From contig QOAX01000186.1 of NCBI GenBank assembly GCA_003972865.1, positions 1 to 8,079 of the forward strand: a stretch of 8,079 nucleotides of DNA. The letters are read 5' to 3'. The translations under genes were made by a program, and so were the position numbers. The notes beneath the pieces are model-generated. The model was given only the letters and a program-made list of their open reading frames with translations, did not search any database and was not told the origin of the DNA. The DNA is from Verrucomicrobiota bacterium (GTDB lineage Bacteria > Verrucomicrobiota > Verrucomicrobiia > Limisphaerales > UBA1096). Positions within the stretch are counted from its first letter, which is position 1. Every line of letters starts with the position of its first letter. Below, one piece after another: positions 1 to 6,442 of the stretch.

Positions 1-1127
1 AGACCGGCCTGTTGCAGGCTTGGCCAAGCGCCGGGCCGAAGCGTGTTTGGCTAAGCCGCGACATAGGCCTTGGCTACTCAGCGCCGGTGGTGGCCAAGGG
101 CCGGTTATTCATCATGGGCACCGAGGGCGGCAAGGAGAAGTTGTTCGCCAAGGAGGCCAAGAGCGGCAAGACGCTGTGGACGGCGGCACTGGGCGGTGTC
201 CTCAGTAACAACTGGGGGGACGGTCCGCGCGGTGCCGCGACGGTGGACGGCGACCGGGTTTTTGCGCGGGGGGCAAAGGGCGGTTTGATTTGTGCCAACG
301 CCAAGGACGGCAAGGTGCACTGGAGGGTGGAACTGGTGAAGGATCTTGGTGGGAAAGTGCCGAACTGGGGCTACACCGAGTCGGTGTTGGTGGACGGCGG
401 CCATGTGATCTGCACGCCGGGCGGCAAACGCGGCACGCTGGCTGCGCTCGACAAAAAAACCGGCGAAGTCATTTGGCGCAGCAGCGATTGGACAGATGGA
501 GCGCAGTACGCCTCGGTGGTGCCGGCCGAACTCAACGGCCAGCGGCAGTTCGTCCAGCTCACGCAGAAAACCCTGGCCGGTGTTTCCGCCCGCGATGGGT
601 CGGTCCTGTGGCGCAACGCCTGGCCTGGGCGCACGGCAGTCATTCCCACGCCGATCGTCCATCGAAACGAGGTCTACATCTCCTCGGGATACGGTGCCGG
701 CTGCCGGAAGATCACCGTTGGAGGCGCCAATGAAGTCACCGAGGATTACTCAAACAAAAACATGAAAAACAAGCACGGCGGCGTGCTGTTGCTCAAGGGC
801 CACCTCTACGGCTACTCCGACGGCCGCGGGTGGACCTGCCAGAGCCTGGAGAGCGGCGACGTGGTTTGGGATTCAAAGAAATTCGGCAAGGGTTGTGTCT
901 TTTACGCCGACAACCGCCTGTATTGCCTTGAGGAAAGCTCCGGCCGGGTGGCGTTGGCCGGCGCCAACACGGGCGGCTGGAAGGAGCACGGTCGATTCAA
1001 ACTCGAGCCCCAAACGGAGCTTCGCAAATCGTCCGGCCGGGTCTGGACGCATCCGGTTGTGGCCAATGGCGTGATGTATTTGCGCGACCAGGAACTGCTC
1101 TTCGCATTCGACGTCAAGGCCCGGTAG
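1..1127 (+). CDS. PQQ-like beta-propeller repeat protein, 5' end missing
   Basis: The reading frame is open from base 3, so the gene begins before the window; 374 residues are visible, ending at TAG 1125-1127. An internal TTG at 12 is only a codon. Counting from the first visible residue, blade-closing motifs of the form (D/T/S)G-x-x-x-W occur at 54-59 (SGKTLW), 102-107 (DGKVHW), 153-158 (TGEVIW) and 198-203 (DGSVLW). The segment CTPGGKRGTLAALDKKTG (137-154) is typical of planctomycete and verrucomicrobial PQQ-like propellers (BamB/quinoprotein-dehydrogenase fold, Pfam PQQ_2/PQQ_3). The visible start, TGLLQAWPSAGPKRVW, corresponds to the usual first-blade TGLL..WP..GPK..W, so perhaps 30-70 residues are missing, including any signal peptide. 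Members are normally exported; whether this one binds PQQ or is only a scaffold cannot be seen. An exact copy of the window's palindrome lies in its coding sequence at 18-29. Confidence 0.9.
   Translation, partial: TGLLQAWPSAGPKRVWLSRDIGLGYSAPVVAKGRLFIMGTEGGKEKLFAKEAKSGKTLWTAALGGVLSNNWGDGPRGAATVDGDRVFARGAKGGLICANAKDGKVHWRVELVKDLGGKVPNWGYTESVLVDGGHVICTPGGKRGTLAALDKKTGEVIWRSSDWTDGAQYASVVPAELNGQRQFVQLTQKTLAGVSARDGSVLWRNAWPGRTAVIPTPIVHRNEVYISSGYGAGCRKITVGGANEVTEDYSNKNMKNKHGGVLLLKGHLYGYSDGRGWTCQSLESGDVVWDSKKFGKGCVFYADNRLYCLEESSGRVALAGANTGGWKEHGRFKLEPQTELRKSSGRVWTHPVVANGVMYLRDQELLFAFDVKAR
18..29. repeat. Iterated palindrome GCTTGGCCAAGC, copy in propeller gene 1
   Basis: This is a perfect 12-base palindrome within coding sequence, read as part of Q-A-W-P-S-A. 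A partial relative (TTGGCTAAGC) follows at 47-56. The same 12-mer recurs at 2745, 2766, 3347 and 4695. Confidence 0.85.
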
Positions 1128-1139
1128 GCCGTCCGCCAG

Positions 1140-1182
1140 GCCAAGCGCAGAGGTTGACAAACCAGGCCGGCTGGCATAGATT
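1140..1182 (+). promoter_or_regulatory. Sigma70-like promoter of the oxidoreductase gene with upstream repeat half-site
   Basis: A consensus -35 TTGACA (1154-1159) is followed by a 17-base spacer and the -10-like TAGATT (1177-1182). Transcription would start near 1189, leaving a leader of about 73 bases before the ATG at 1262. GCCAAGCG (1140-1147), a half of the window's palindrome, ends 6 bases before the -35. Within the spacer CCAG (1162-1165) and CTGG (1171-1174) form a short inverted repeat. The match to the sigma70 consensus is direct; activity is inferred. Confidence 0.65.
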
Positions 1183-1200
1183 CCCCGGTGACCCGATGAG

Positions 1201-1218
1201 TGGGAAGCACGTTTCCCA
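1201..1218. promoter_or_regulatory. Inverted repeat in the 5' leader (possible operator or mRNA hairpin)
   Basis: TGGGAA (1201-1206) and TTCCCA (1213-1218) are exact inverted repeats around a 6-base centre (GCACGT). They lie roughly 12-30 bases after the predicted transcription start, where a repressor operator or a leader hairpin would act on the oxidoreductase gene. No T-run follows, so it is not an intrinsic terminator. Confidence 0.4.
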
Positions 1219-1247
1219 ATGCCGGCCCTTGGGCAAGCGCAGCAGCG

Positions 1248-1253
1248 AAAGGA
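1248..1253 (+). promoter_or_regulatory. Ribosome binding site fixing the oxidoreductase start at 1262
   Basis: AAAGGA lies 8 bases before ATG 1262. It supports this start over an upstream in-frame TTG at 1154, which lies inside the -35 box and would add 36 residues ahead of the Tat signal. Confidence 0.65.
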
Positions 1254-1261
1254 ACAAACTT

Positions 1262-2722
1262 ATGACCAAAATGACAACGACAAGACGCAGTTTTCTCAAA
1301 TCCTCACTAGCCACCGGCGCCGCGGCGCTGGTTTGCGGCACCAAGGGACAGGCCAGGGTGCTCGGTGCGAATGACCGGCTCCGCATCGCGGTGGCCGGCT
1401 TGAACGGCCGCGGCGGCAGCCACATCGGCGGCTGGCTGGGCCAGAAAAATGTGGAAATCGCCTACCTCATCGACCCGGACGAGAAGGCAGTCGCCCGCAA
1501 GATGGACGAGGTCCGCAGGAAGACCAAGGGCCAGTTCAACACCAAGGGGATCGCGGACATTCGCGAGGCCTTGGCTGACAAGTCGGTGGATGCGATCTCG
1601 ATCGCGACACCGAACCACTGGCACTCGCTGATGACGATCTGGGGCGCCCAGGCCGGCAAGCATGTTTACGTCGAGAAGCCGATGAGCCACGACGTGCACG
1701 AGGGACGCGTGGCGGTCGAGGCGCAGCGCAAGTACGGCGTCGTGATCCAGCACGGCACGCAGCAGCGCAGCAGCGCGAATGTCGCCGGCCTGCATGAGAT
1801 GATCAACGCCGGCAAATTCGGCAAGCTGATGATTTCCTACGGCTACTGTTGCAAGCCGCGAACCGGCATCGGGTTCAAGAGCCCGTCCGCCCCGCCATCG
1901 AACCTGGACTGGAACCTTTGGCGCGGACCGGCGGTGATCGACACGTACCACGACAATTACGTCCATTACAACTGGCACTGGTTCTGGGAAACCGGCAATG
2001 GCGACCTCAACAACCAGGGGACACACCAGCTCGACGTGGCGCGGTGGGCGATGGATCCGTCGCTGACAAACCCGGTCCGCGCGATGGCCATCGGCGGCCG
2101 CTTCCAGTGGGGCGACCAGGGCGAGACGCCGAACACCATGTTTGGCATCGCCGAATACCCGAACGGCCAGACGCTGTTCTTCAACGTGCGCAACGTGAAC
2201 TACAACGGGTATCAGCGCCAGGTGGAGAACGAGTATTATTTTGAAGATGGCGGTAGGATTAGTCGCGGCCAATATTATGCCAAGGGCAGTGACAAGGGCG
2301 AGAAACTCTCGGTGCCCGCCGGCAAGGTGACACCGGGCGGCAACTGGGGCAGCTTCATCGCCGCCTGCCGGGCGGGCGACCCAAGCATGGCCAACGGCAA
2401 TGTGTATGATGCCCACTACGGCTGCGTGGCCGGGCACCTGATGAACAACTCGTACCGCCTTGGCAAGAGCGTGCCGTTCAACGCCAAGTCCGGCCGGTTC
2501 GGTGACAACAAGGACGCGTACGAGCATTTCATGAGGCTGCACAGCGTCATGAGCGACGGCGTAAAGGTGCCGGAGGACGGCAGCAACTACGTCGTCGGCC
2601 CGTGGCTGACGTTTGATCCGGACAAGGAAATCCACACCGGCGCCCACGCCGCCGTGGCCAATGCGCTGTTGAAGGACTACAACCGGCCCGGATTCAGGGT
2701 GCCACGCGCCAGCAAAGTCTGA
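1262..2722 (+). CDS. Gfo/Idh/MocA family oxidoreductase with Tat signal
   Basis: The gene encodes 486 residues. The N-terminus has a twin-arginine signal, TTRRSFLKSS (5-14), followed by a hydrophobic A/L stretch (16-25), so the folded and probably cofactor-loaded enzyme is exported. The Rossmann domain begins at about 40 with RIAVAGLNGRG (41-51, glycine-rich NAD(P)-binding loop) and D71 at the end of strand 2. TPNHWH (116-121) and the family hallmark EKP (138-140, after AGKHVYV) are intact. The C-terminal half carries LDWNLWRGP (215-223) and a W-H-W-F-W segment leading to GDLNNQGTHQLDVARW (247-262), typical of the Tat-exported group abundant in Planctomycetes and Verrucomicrobia. The family oxidises or rearranges sugars and cyclitols using tightly bound NAD(P); the substrate cannot be inferred. 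It has its own promoter and terminator. ATG 1271 is a less likely alternative start that keeps the RR motif. Confidence 0.95.
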   Translation: MTKMTTTRRSFLKSSLATGAAALVCGTKGQARVLGANDRLRIAVAGLNGRGGSHIGGWLGQKNVEIAYLIDPDEKAVARKMDEVRRKTKGQFNTKGIADIREALADKSVDAISIATPNHWHSLMTIWGAQAGKHVYVEKPMSHDVHEGRVAVEAQRKYGVVIQHGTQQRSSANVAGLHEMINAGKFGKLMISYGYCCKPRTGIGFKSPSAPPSNLDWNLWRGPAVIDTYHDNYVHYNWHWFWETGNGDLNNQGTHQLDVARWAMDPSLTNPVRAMAIGGRFQWGDQGETPNTMFGIAEYPNGQTLFFNVRNVNYNGYQRQVENEYYFEDGGRISRGQYYAKGSDKGEKLSVPAGKVTPGGNWGSFIAACRAGDPSMANGNVYDAHYGCVAGHLMNNSYRLGKSVPFNAKSGRFGDNKDAYEHFMRLHSVMSDGVKVPEDGSNYVVGPWLTFDPDKEIHTGAHAAVANALLKDYNRPGFRVPRASKV

Positions 2723-2744
2723 CTTCGCGGCAACGTTTTCATCG

Positions 2745-2784
2745 GCTTGGCCAAGCGGCAGGTTCGCTTGGCCAAGCGCTTTTT
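2745..2784 (+). terminator. Rho-independent terminator built from two iterated palindromes
   Basis: GCTTGGCCAAGC occurs at 2745-2756 and again at 2766-2777. Because each copy is its own reverse complement, the two pair into a perfect 12-bp stem with a 9-base loop (2757-2765), followed within three bases by TTTTT (2780-2784). The second copy extends to a 14-base palindrome, CGCTTGGCCAAGCG (2765-2778). It lies 22 bases after the oxidoreductase stop codon, as expected for its terminator. A competing structure folds each copy on itself. Confidence 0.7.
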
Positions 2785-2816
2785 AATCGACGGAGATCAG
2801 CCGGAAGAAACCCGGC

Positions 2817-3206
2817 TTGGCGGTGGTCTTGATTGGAATCGTCGTGGATCCCGAGCCGGTGCCGCCCGCCGACGATTCAAACGGGCAACCCGACCTCGGG
2901 TCGGCGGAACTGCGCCTGCCGGTGCTCCCCGTCGGCGAGGATCTGGAGCAGAAAAAAATCGAGATCGCCGTTCAACTCAGCAAGCTGGCGATCGCGCAAC
3001 GGATCAACGAGGAGCAGGGCATCGAGGTCGATCCCGACAGCCTCGAGGTCGAGTTGATTTTCATCCTCTCACGCGACGACACCCGTGATCAGCAGCTCAA
3101 GCAGGGCTACCCCATCGACCCCAACCACCCGAGTGTCCTGAGACGGCTCGAGAAGGGTAGCTTCTACCGCTTCAAGCTGGTGGAGGGGACCATACCCGCT
3201 CCTTGA
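2817..3206 (+). CDS. Small hypothetical protein, TTG start
   Basis: I do not recognise this 129-residue protein. Codon third positions are strongly G/C, as in neighbouring genes, so it is probably translated. The frame is open only from 2787, just after the terminator. TTG 2817 has GGAAG (2803-2807) 9 bases upstream and is the best start; there is no ATG near the 5' end. The N-terminus AVVLIGIVV (2-10) is hydrophobic but too short for a membrane helix, followed by an acidic, proline-rich linker (11-27). The main part (about 30-125) looks alpha/beta, with a charged helix-like region EDLEQKKIEIAVQLSKLAIA (41-60), a strand-like SLEVELIFIL and a basic C-terminal segment. The abrupt beginning beside the repeat could mean that the 5' end of a longer gene was lost. 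It has no cysteines. Function is unknown. Confidence 0.6.
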   Translation: MAVVLIGIVVDPEPVPPADDSNGQPDLGSAELRLPVLPVGEDLEQKKIEIAVQLSKLAIAQRINEEQGIEVDPDSLEVELIFILSRDDTRDQQLKQGYPIDPNHPSVLRRLEKGSFYRFKLVEGTIPAP

Positions 3207-3225
3207 CGGTCCGCCCGACCTCTTA

Positions 3226-3267
3226 GCCAAGCGGAGATTGCCTTTCTCTTCAACCGCCGTGTAGGCT
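3226..3267 (+). promoter_or_regulatory. Putative promoter of the 1055-residue propeller gene, possibly leaderless
   Basis: TTGCCT (3238-3243) as -35, an 18-base spacer and TAGGCT (3262-3267) as -10. The predicted start of transcription (about 3273-3276) coincides with the ATG at 3275, so the mRNA may have almost no leader; no Shine-Dalgarno sequence precedes the ATG. The repeat half-site GCCAAGCG (3226-3233) ends 4 bases before the -35, resembling the arrangement at 1140. Confidence 0.45.
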
Positions 3268-3274
3268 GCGGCCC

Positions 3275-6200
3275 ATGAGTTTCGTCCGTCTCGTTTCCGT
3301 TTTAGTGTTGGCCGTGGCCGAGTGTGCCGTGGCGGACGACTCCGCCGCTTGGCCAAGCTACCGCGCCGGGATGGGCCGTGCCGGTTTCTCAGGCCAAGCG
3401 CTCTCCTTCTCCGCGACCGAGACTTGGCGGCGCGACCTTCCGGTACCCAGCCCGGCCTGGACCACCCCGGCCCGGCGCAGCTACTGGCAGCAACTCGAGG
3501 GCATCCTGCCGCGTGTGACCGGCGACTGGGCCAACCACGCGATCGCCGACGGGTCGCGCGTGTGGCTTGGTTCCAGCGCGGACGACACCGTCCGTTGCAT
3601 CGACGCCCAAACCGGCGAGCCGCAGTGGTCGTTCGTGGCCGATGGACCGGTGCGCTACGCGCCGGTGCTCGCGGGCGGGCGGCTGTTTTTCGGGAGCGAC
3701 GACGGCTTCGTGTACTGCCTCGAGGCCGGCACCGGCCGCTTGGCCTGGCGCGAGCGGCTTGGTCCGCGCGACTGGCGCATCCCCGGCAACGGCCGGATGA
3801 TTTCGCTCTGGCCGGTGCGCACCGGCCTCGTGGTGGATGCCGGTGTCGTTTACGCGGCCGCCGGGCTGTATCCGTCGCAGGGCGTGTACGCCGCCGCGCT
3901 GAACGCGAGCGATGGCTCGACGGTTTGGCGGCAGAAACTAAACGTCTCGCCGCAGGGCTATTTGCTGGCGTCGCAAACGATGCTCTTCGTCCCGACCGGC
4001 CGCGGCAACCCCATCGGGCTCGATCGCAAAACAGGCCGCTTGGCCAAGACCTTTGACGGCGCGGGCGGCGCGTTCGCGGTGCTGCTCGAGGACGAGTTGT
4101 TCTCCGGCACCGGCAACGACGGCACGCTTACGGCCAACCCGGTGCAGTCGCCGGGCCGGCTCGCCACGTTCAAGGGAAACGCCTTGGCCGCCTCACCCCG
4201 GCACAGTTTTTTACTGGACGAAAATGGCGTCCGCGCGATCGACCGCCAGGCGTACCGCCGGGCGAGCGCCGACGCTCACCGCGCCGCCGGCCGCATCGAG
4301 TCGCTGAAGGCTGAGCTGAAAAAACCGGGCCTGTCGCGTGAGCGCCGCGCCGGGTTGCAAGCCCAGTTGGGCCAGCTCGGCGGAACGCTCGACGCTGCCA
4401 ACCGGGCGAGGGCGGCGACGGAGCAATGGAAACTCAACGCGCCGGGCCGGCGCACCATCATCGCCTTGGCCAACTGCGTCGTGCTGGGCGGCGACGGCCT
4501 TGTCGAGGCGCGCTCGTTGACGGACGGCGCGGTGCAGTGGTCGGCCAAAGTCGATGGCACGGCGCGCGGGCTGGCGTTCGCCGGGGGGCGGCTGCTCGTC
4601 AGCACTGACACCGGCATGTTGCACTGTTTCTCCACCGCCGCTGCTGCTGCAAAAACAATTTCCAAAACCGCCGGGCCGGCGACCCTGCCGGTTGGCTTGG
4701 CCAAGCGCTTGGCCAAGGCGGCGCGCACGACCCGAGGCTGGGCACTGGTCACCGATGTGGTCGATGGCCGGCTGTGCGGCGCGCTGGCAGAGCAGACGCA
4801 GTTGAGCATCATCGGCGTGAGTGCCGACGTTGGGAAAGTCGATGCGGCGCGTGAGCGCCTGGCCAAGCGCGGGTTGTACGGCAGTCGAGTGAGCGTGCAT
4901 CTCGCCGGGGGCGGCGCACTGCCGTTCACCGATTATTTCGCCAACCTCATCGTCTCCGAGGCCGCGTGGCTTGGCCAGGCGCCGAGCCGCTTGGCCAAGG
5001 ACGAACTGGAGCGTTTGCTGCAACCACATAACGGCGTCGCCTGGCTGGAGCCGGACTCTGCGCCGCGCCTGGCCAGCGGCTTGGCCGGCGCGGGCGAGTG
5101 GACGCACCAGTACGGCAACCCGGCCAACACCAGCAACAGCGGCGACGCACTCGTGCACAGCGATCTTGTGTTGCAGTGGTTCGGCGGCCCCGGCGCGGCC
5201 CCGATGGTGGACCGGCATTTGCGCGCACCCGCGCCGCTCGCCGCGGAGGGCAAACTGATCATCCCCGGCGAAAACCTCCTGATCGCGGTGGACGCCTACA
5301 ACGGCACCGAGCTGTGGCGGCTGCCGTTGCCCGGCTCGCAGCGTTACTCGATGCCGTACGACACCGGCTACATGTCGGTGGACGGCGGCCGCCTTTTTGT
5401 CGCTGTGGCGGACGAGGCGCGGTTGATCAACCTTGCCAGTGGCGAAGTGGAACGGACGTTTCCCGTGTCGGAGTTCGTGCCGGGGGAGCGGCGGCACTGG
5501 GGGCACGCGGTGCTGACGGCCAAGCGCATTTTCGGCACGGCGCAGCGCGTGACCGCGTCGCGCACGAAGCCAAGCCGCGGCCTGATCAGCGCCGACTACA
5601 ACAACAACCAGGCGATGGTGACCGGCACGCATCTGTTCTCTGCGCCGCTCGATGGCAGCCGGCTTGGTCAGGGCAAATGGATGCACGAGGGCGGGACGAT
5701 TTTGAACCCGACCATCACACTGAGCGGCGGCCGCGTGTTTTTCGTCGAGACGACCAAGCCGGTGAGCGGCAGCGGCCGGCACTCGCTCGACACACTCCGG
5801 AAAGCCGGCCTGCAAATCGTCTGCCTCGACGCGGAGACCGGCGGGCGGCTTTGGGCGCGGCCGGTGGACAACGGCTTGGAGCAAAGCCGGAATATTTTGT
5901 TCCTCGCGGCGTCGGGGGAACATTTGATCGCGACAGGCAGCCATCTAAACGCGGGCAACGACACGGAGTATCGCGTGCATTGTTTTTCGGCGAAGTCGGG
6001 CCGGGAGATTTGGTCGGCGAGCCATTTGAAGGGATTGCCCGGCGCGTTCACGCATGGAGAGCAGGTGCATCACCCAGTAATCCTTGGCGACCGACTGATC
6101 GCCGAGCCGGCGATTTACGAGTTGGCCACCGGCAAACGGCTTGGCCCGCTGGACATACCGTCGAATTGGAATCTGAAACGGCCGGGCCACAGTTGCGGAA

Positions 6201-6442
6201 CGCTCACCGGGGCAGGCGACTGCCTGTTTTTCCGCGCGGCCAACCCGACAGTGCTCGATCTCGGCAAGTCGGCGGCCGGCCGGTTCCAGGCCCTCGCGCC
6301 GACGCGGCCCGGTTGCTGGATCAACATTCTCCCGGCGCAGGGGTTGGTGCTGATCCCGGAAGCCAGCTCCGGCTGCGTCTGCCATTTCTCGCTGCAAACC
6401 TCGATGGCCTTCCGCCCAAGGCGCCAGGGTGAAGCCCGGTAG
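3275..6442 (+). CDS. Exported double PQQ-like beta-propeller protein with embedded methyltransferase-like domain
   Basis: The product has 1055 residues. Residues 1-20 form a Sec signal peptide ending in AVA, with cleavage before DD; this supports ATG 3275. The first propeller (about 25-470) has blade motifs TGEPQW (113-118), TGRLAW (153-158), DGSTVW (213-218) and DGAVQW (417-422). It is interrupted by a charged, coiled-coil-like helical insert (about 323-388). A Rossmann-like methyltransferase segment follows (about 485-595): DGRLCGAL, then ARERLAKRGLYGSRVSVHLAG and LPFTDYFANLIVSE. Its SAM-binding glycine loop is degenerate (VTDVVDGRL, 492-500). A second propeller starts near W609. The C-terminus, PGCWINILPAQGLVLIPEAS then SGCVC (1012-1036), is characteristic of large planctomycete and verrucomicrobial PQQ-like proteins. 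There is no CxxCH haem site. It probably acts outside the cytoplasm; its role is unknown. Five exact CTTGGCCAAG copies lie in its coding sequence. Confidence 0.92.
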   Translation: MSFVRLVSVLVLAVAECAVADDSAAWPSYRAGMGRAGFSGQALSFSATETWRRDLPVPSPAWTTPARRSYWQQLEGILPRVTGDWANHAIADGSRVWLGSSADDTVRCIDAQTGEPQWSFVADGPVRYAPVLAGGRLFFGSDDGFVYCLEAGTGRLAWRERLGPRDWRIPGNGRMISLWPVRTGLVVDAGVVYAAAGLYPSQGVYAAALNASDGSTVWRQKLNVSPQGYLLASQTMLFVPTGRGNPIGLDRKTGRLAKTFDGAGGAFAVLLEDELFSGTGNDGTLTANPVQSPGRLATFKGNALAASPRHSFLLDENGVRAIDRQAYRRASADAHRAAGRIESLKAELKKPGLSRERRAGLQAQLGQLGGTLDAANRARAATEQWKLNAPGRRTIIALANCVVLGGDGLVEARSLTDGAVQWSAKVDGTARGLAFAGGRLLVSTDTGMLHCFSTAAAAAKTISKTAGPATLPVGLAKRLAKAARTTRGWALVTDVVDGRLCGALAEQTQLSIIGVSADVGKVDAARERLAKRGLYGSRVSVHLAGGGALPFTDYFANLIVSEAAWLGQAPSRLAKDELERLLQPHNGVAWLEPDSAPRLASGLAGAGEWTHQYGNPANTSNSGDALVHSDLVLQWFGGPGAAPMVDRHLRAPAPLAAEGKLIIPGENLLIAVDAYNGTELWRLPLPGSQRYSMPYDTGYMSVDGGRLFVAVADEARLINLASGEVERTFPVSEFVPGERRHWGHAVLTAKRIFGTAQRVTASRTKPSRGLISADYNNNQAMVTGTHLFSAPLDGSRLGQGKWMHEGGTILNPTITLSGGRVFFVETTKPVSGSGRHSLDTLRKAGLQIVCLDAETGGRLWARPVDNGLEQSRNILFLAASGEHLIATGSHLNAGNDTEYRVHCFSAKSGREIWSASHLKGLPGAFTHGEQVHHPVILGDRLIAEPAIYELATGKRLGPLDIPSNWNLKRPGHSCGTLTGAGDCLFFRAANPTVLDLGKSAAGRFQALAPTRPGCWINILPAQGLVLIPEASSGCVCHFSLQTSMAFRPRRQGEAR
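3347..3358. repeat. Iterated palindrome GCTTGGCCAAGC near the start of the large propeller gene
   Basis: A perfect 12-mer, read in frame as A-W-P-S just after the signal peptide. This is the same frame as the copy at 18-29 but different from the R-L-A-K copies further on. A half-site (GGCCAAGCG) follows at 3392-3400. Confidence 0.85.
4037..4048. repeat. Iterated palindrome CGCTTGGCCAAG, read as R-L-A-K
   Basis: Contains the exact 10-mer CTTGGCCAAG (4039-4048) and encodes residues 255-258 of the large propeller protein, at the end of a blade motif. A related half-copy (CGCTTGGCC) lies upstream at 3737-3745. Confidence 0.8.
4695..4717. repeat. Tandem iterated palindromes, read as G-L-A-K-R-L-A-K
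   Basis: GCTTGGCCAAGC (4695-4706) is followed directly by a second copy (4706-4717), encoding residues 474-481. The pair sits in the linker between the first propeller and the methyltransferase-like domain, a place that would tolerate inserted residues. Confidence 0.85.
4854..4871. repeat. 18-base repeat, coding copy (R-L-A-K-R)
   Basis: AGCGCCTGGCCAAGCGCG is identical to 6441-6458 just after this gene's stop codon. Here it encodes residues 528-532. Most of it is palindromic except for one mismatch to the GCGCTTGGCCAAGCGC form. Confidence 0.75.
4969..4999. repeat. Iterated palindrome pair (one imperfect, one exact)
   Basis: GCTTGGCCAGGC (4969-4980) differs from the 12-mer by one base; CGCTTGGCCAAG (4988-4999) contains the exact 10-mer and encodes R-L-A-K (572-575). 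A further half-copy, GGCCAAGCG, lies at 5518-5526. Confidence 0.75.

Noticed and set aside
1154..1261. N-terminal extension of the oxidoreductase from TTG 1154
   Set aside because: It would start within the -35 box, lacks a ribosome binding site and would place 36 residues ahead of the Tat signal.
1307..2647. Long antisense open frame (446 codons) opposite the oxidoreductase
   Set aside because: It mirrors the codon bias of a clear gene on the other strand; its translation is rich in A, V, H and R with no domain pattern.
2802..2846. Resemblance of RKKPGLAVVLIG to the FolD N-terminal PGLAVVLVG segment
   Set aside because: Only a few residues match and the sequence diverges at once; no FolD motifs follow.
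2747..3088. Overlapping + frame open reading frame (113 codons) across the terminator
   Set aside because: It begins inside the repeat and has an Arg-rich out-of-frame composition; the 2817-3206 frame has much better codon bias.
3302..3325. Lipoprotein signal at Cys17 of the large propeller protein
   Set aside because: The residue before Cys is Glu, which does not fit a lipobox; the AVA cleavage site three residues later fits Sec signal peptidase.
4037..4999. Simple codon bias as full explanation of the palindrome
   Set aside because: Copies also occur in a second reading frame (A-W-P-S) and outside genes, so codon preference for R-L-A-K cannot account for all of them.
4211..5944. Long antisense open frame (577 codons) opposite the large propeller gene
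   Set aside because: Typical shadow frame in GC-rich DNA; Arg/Ala/His-rich with no recognisable motif, while the + strand frame shows clear blade motifs.
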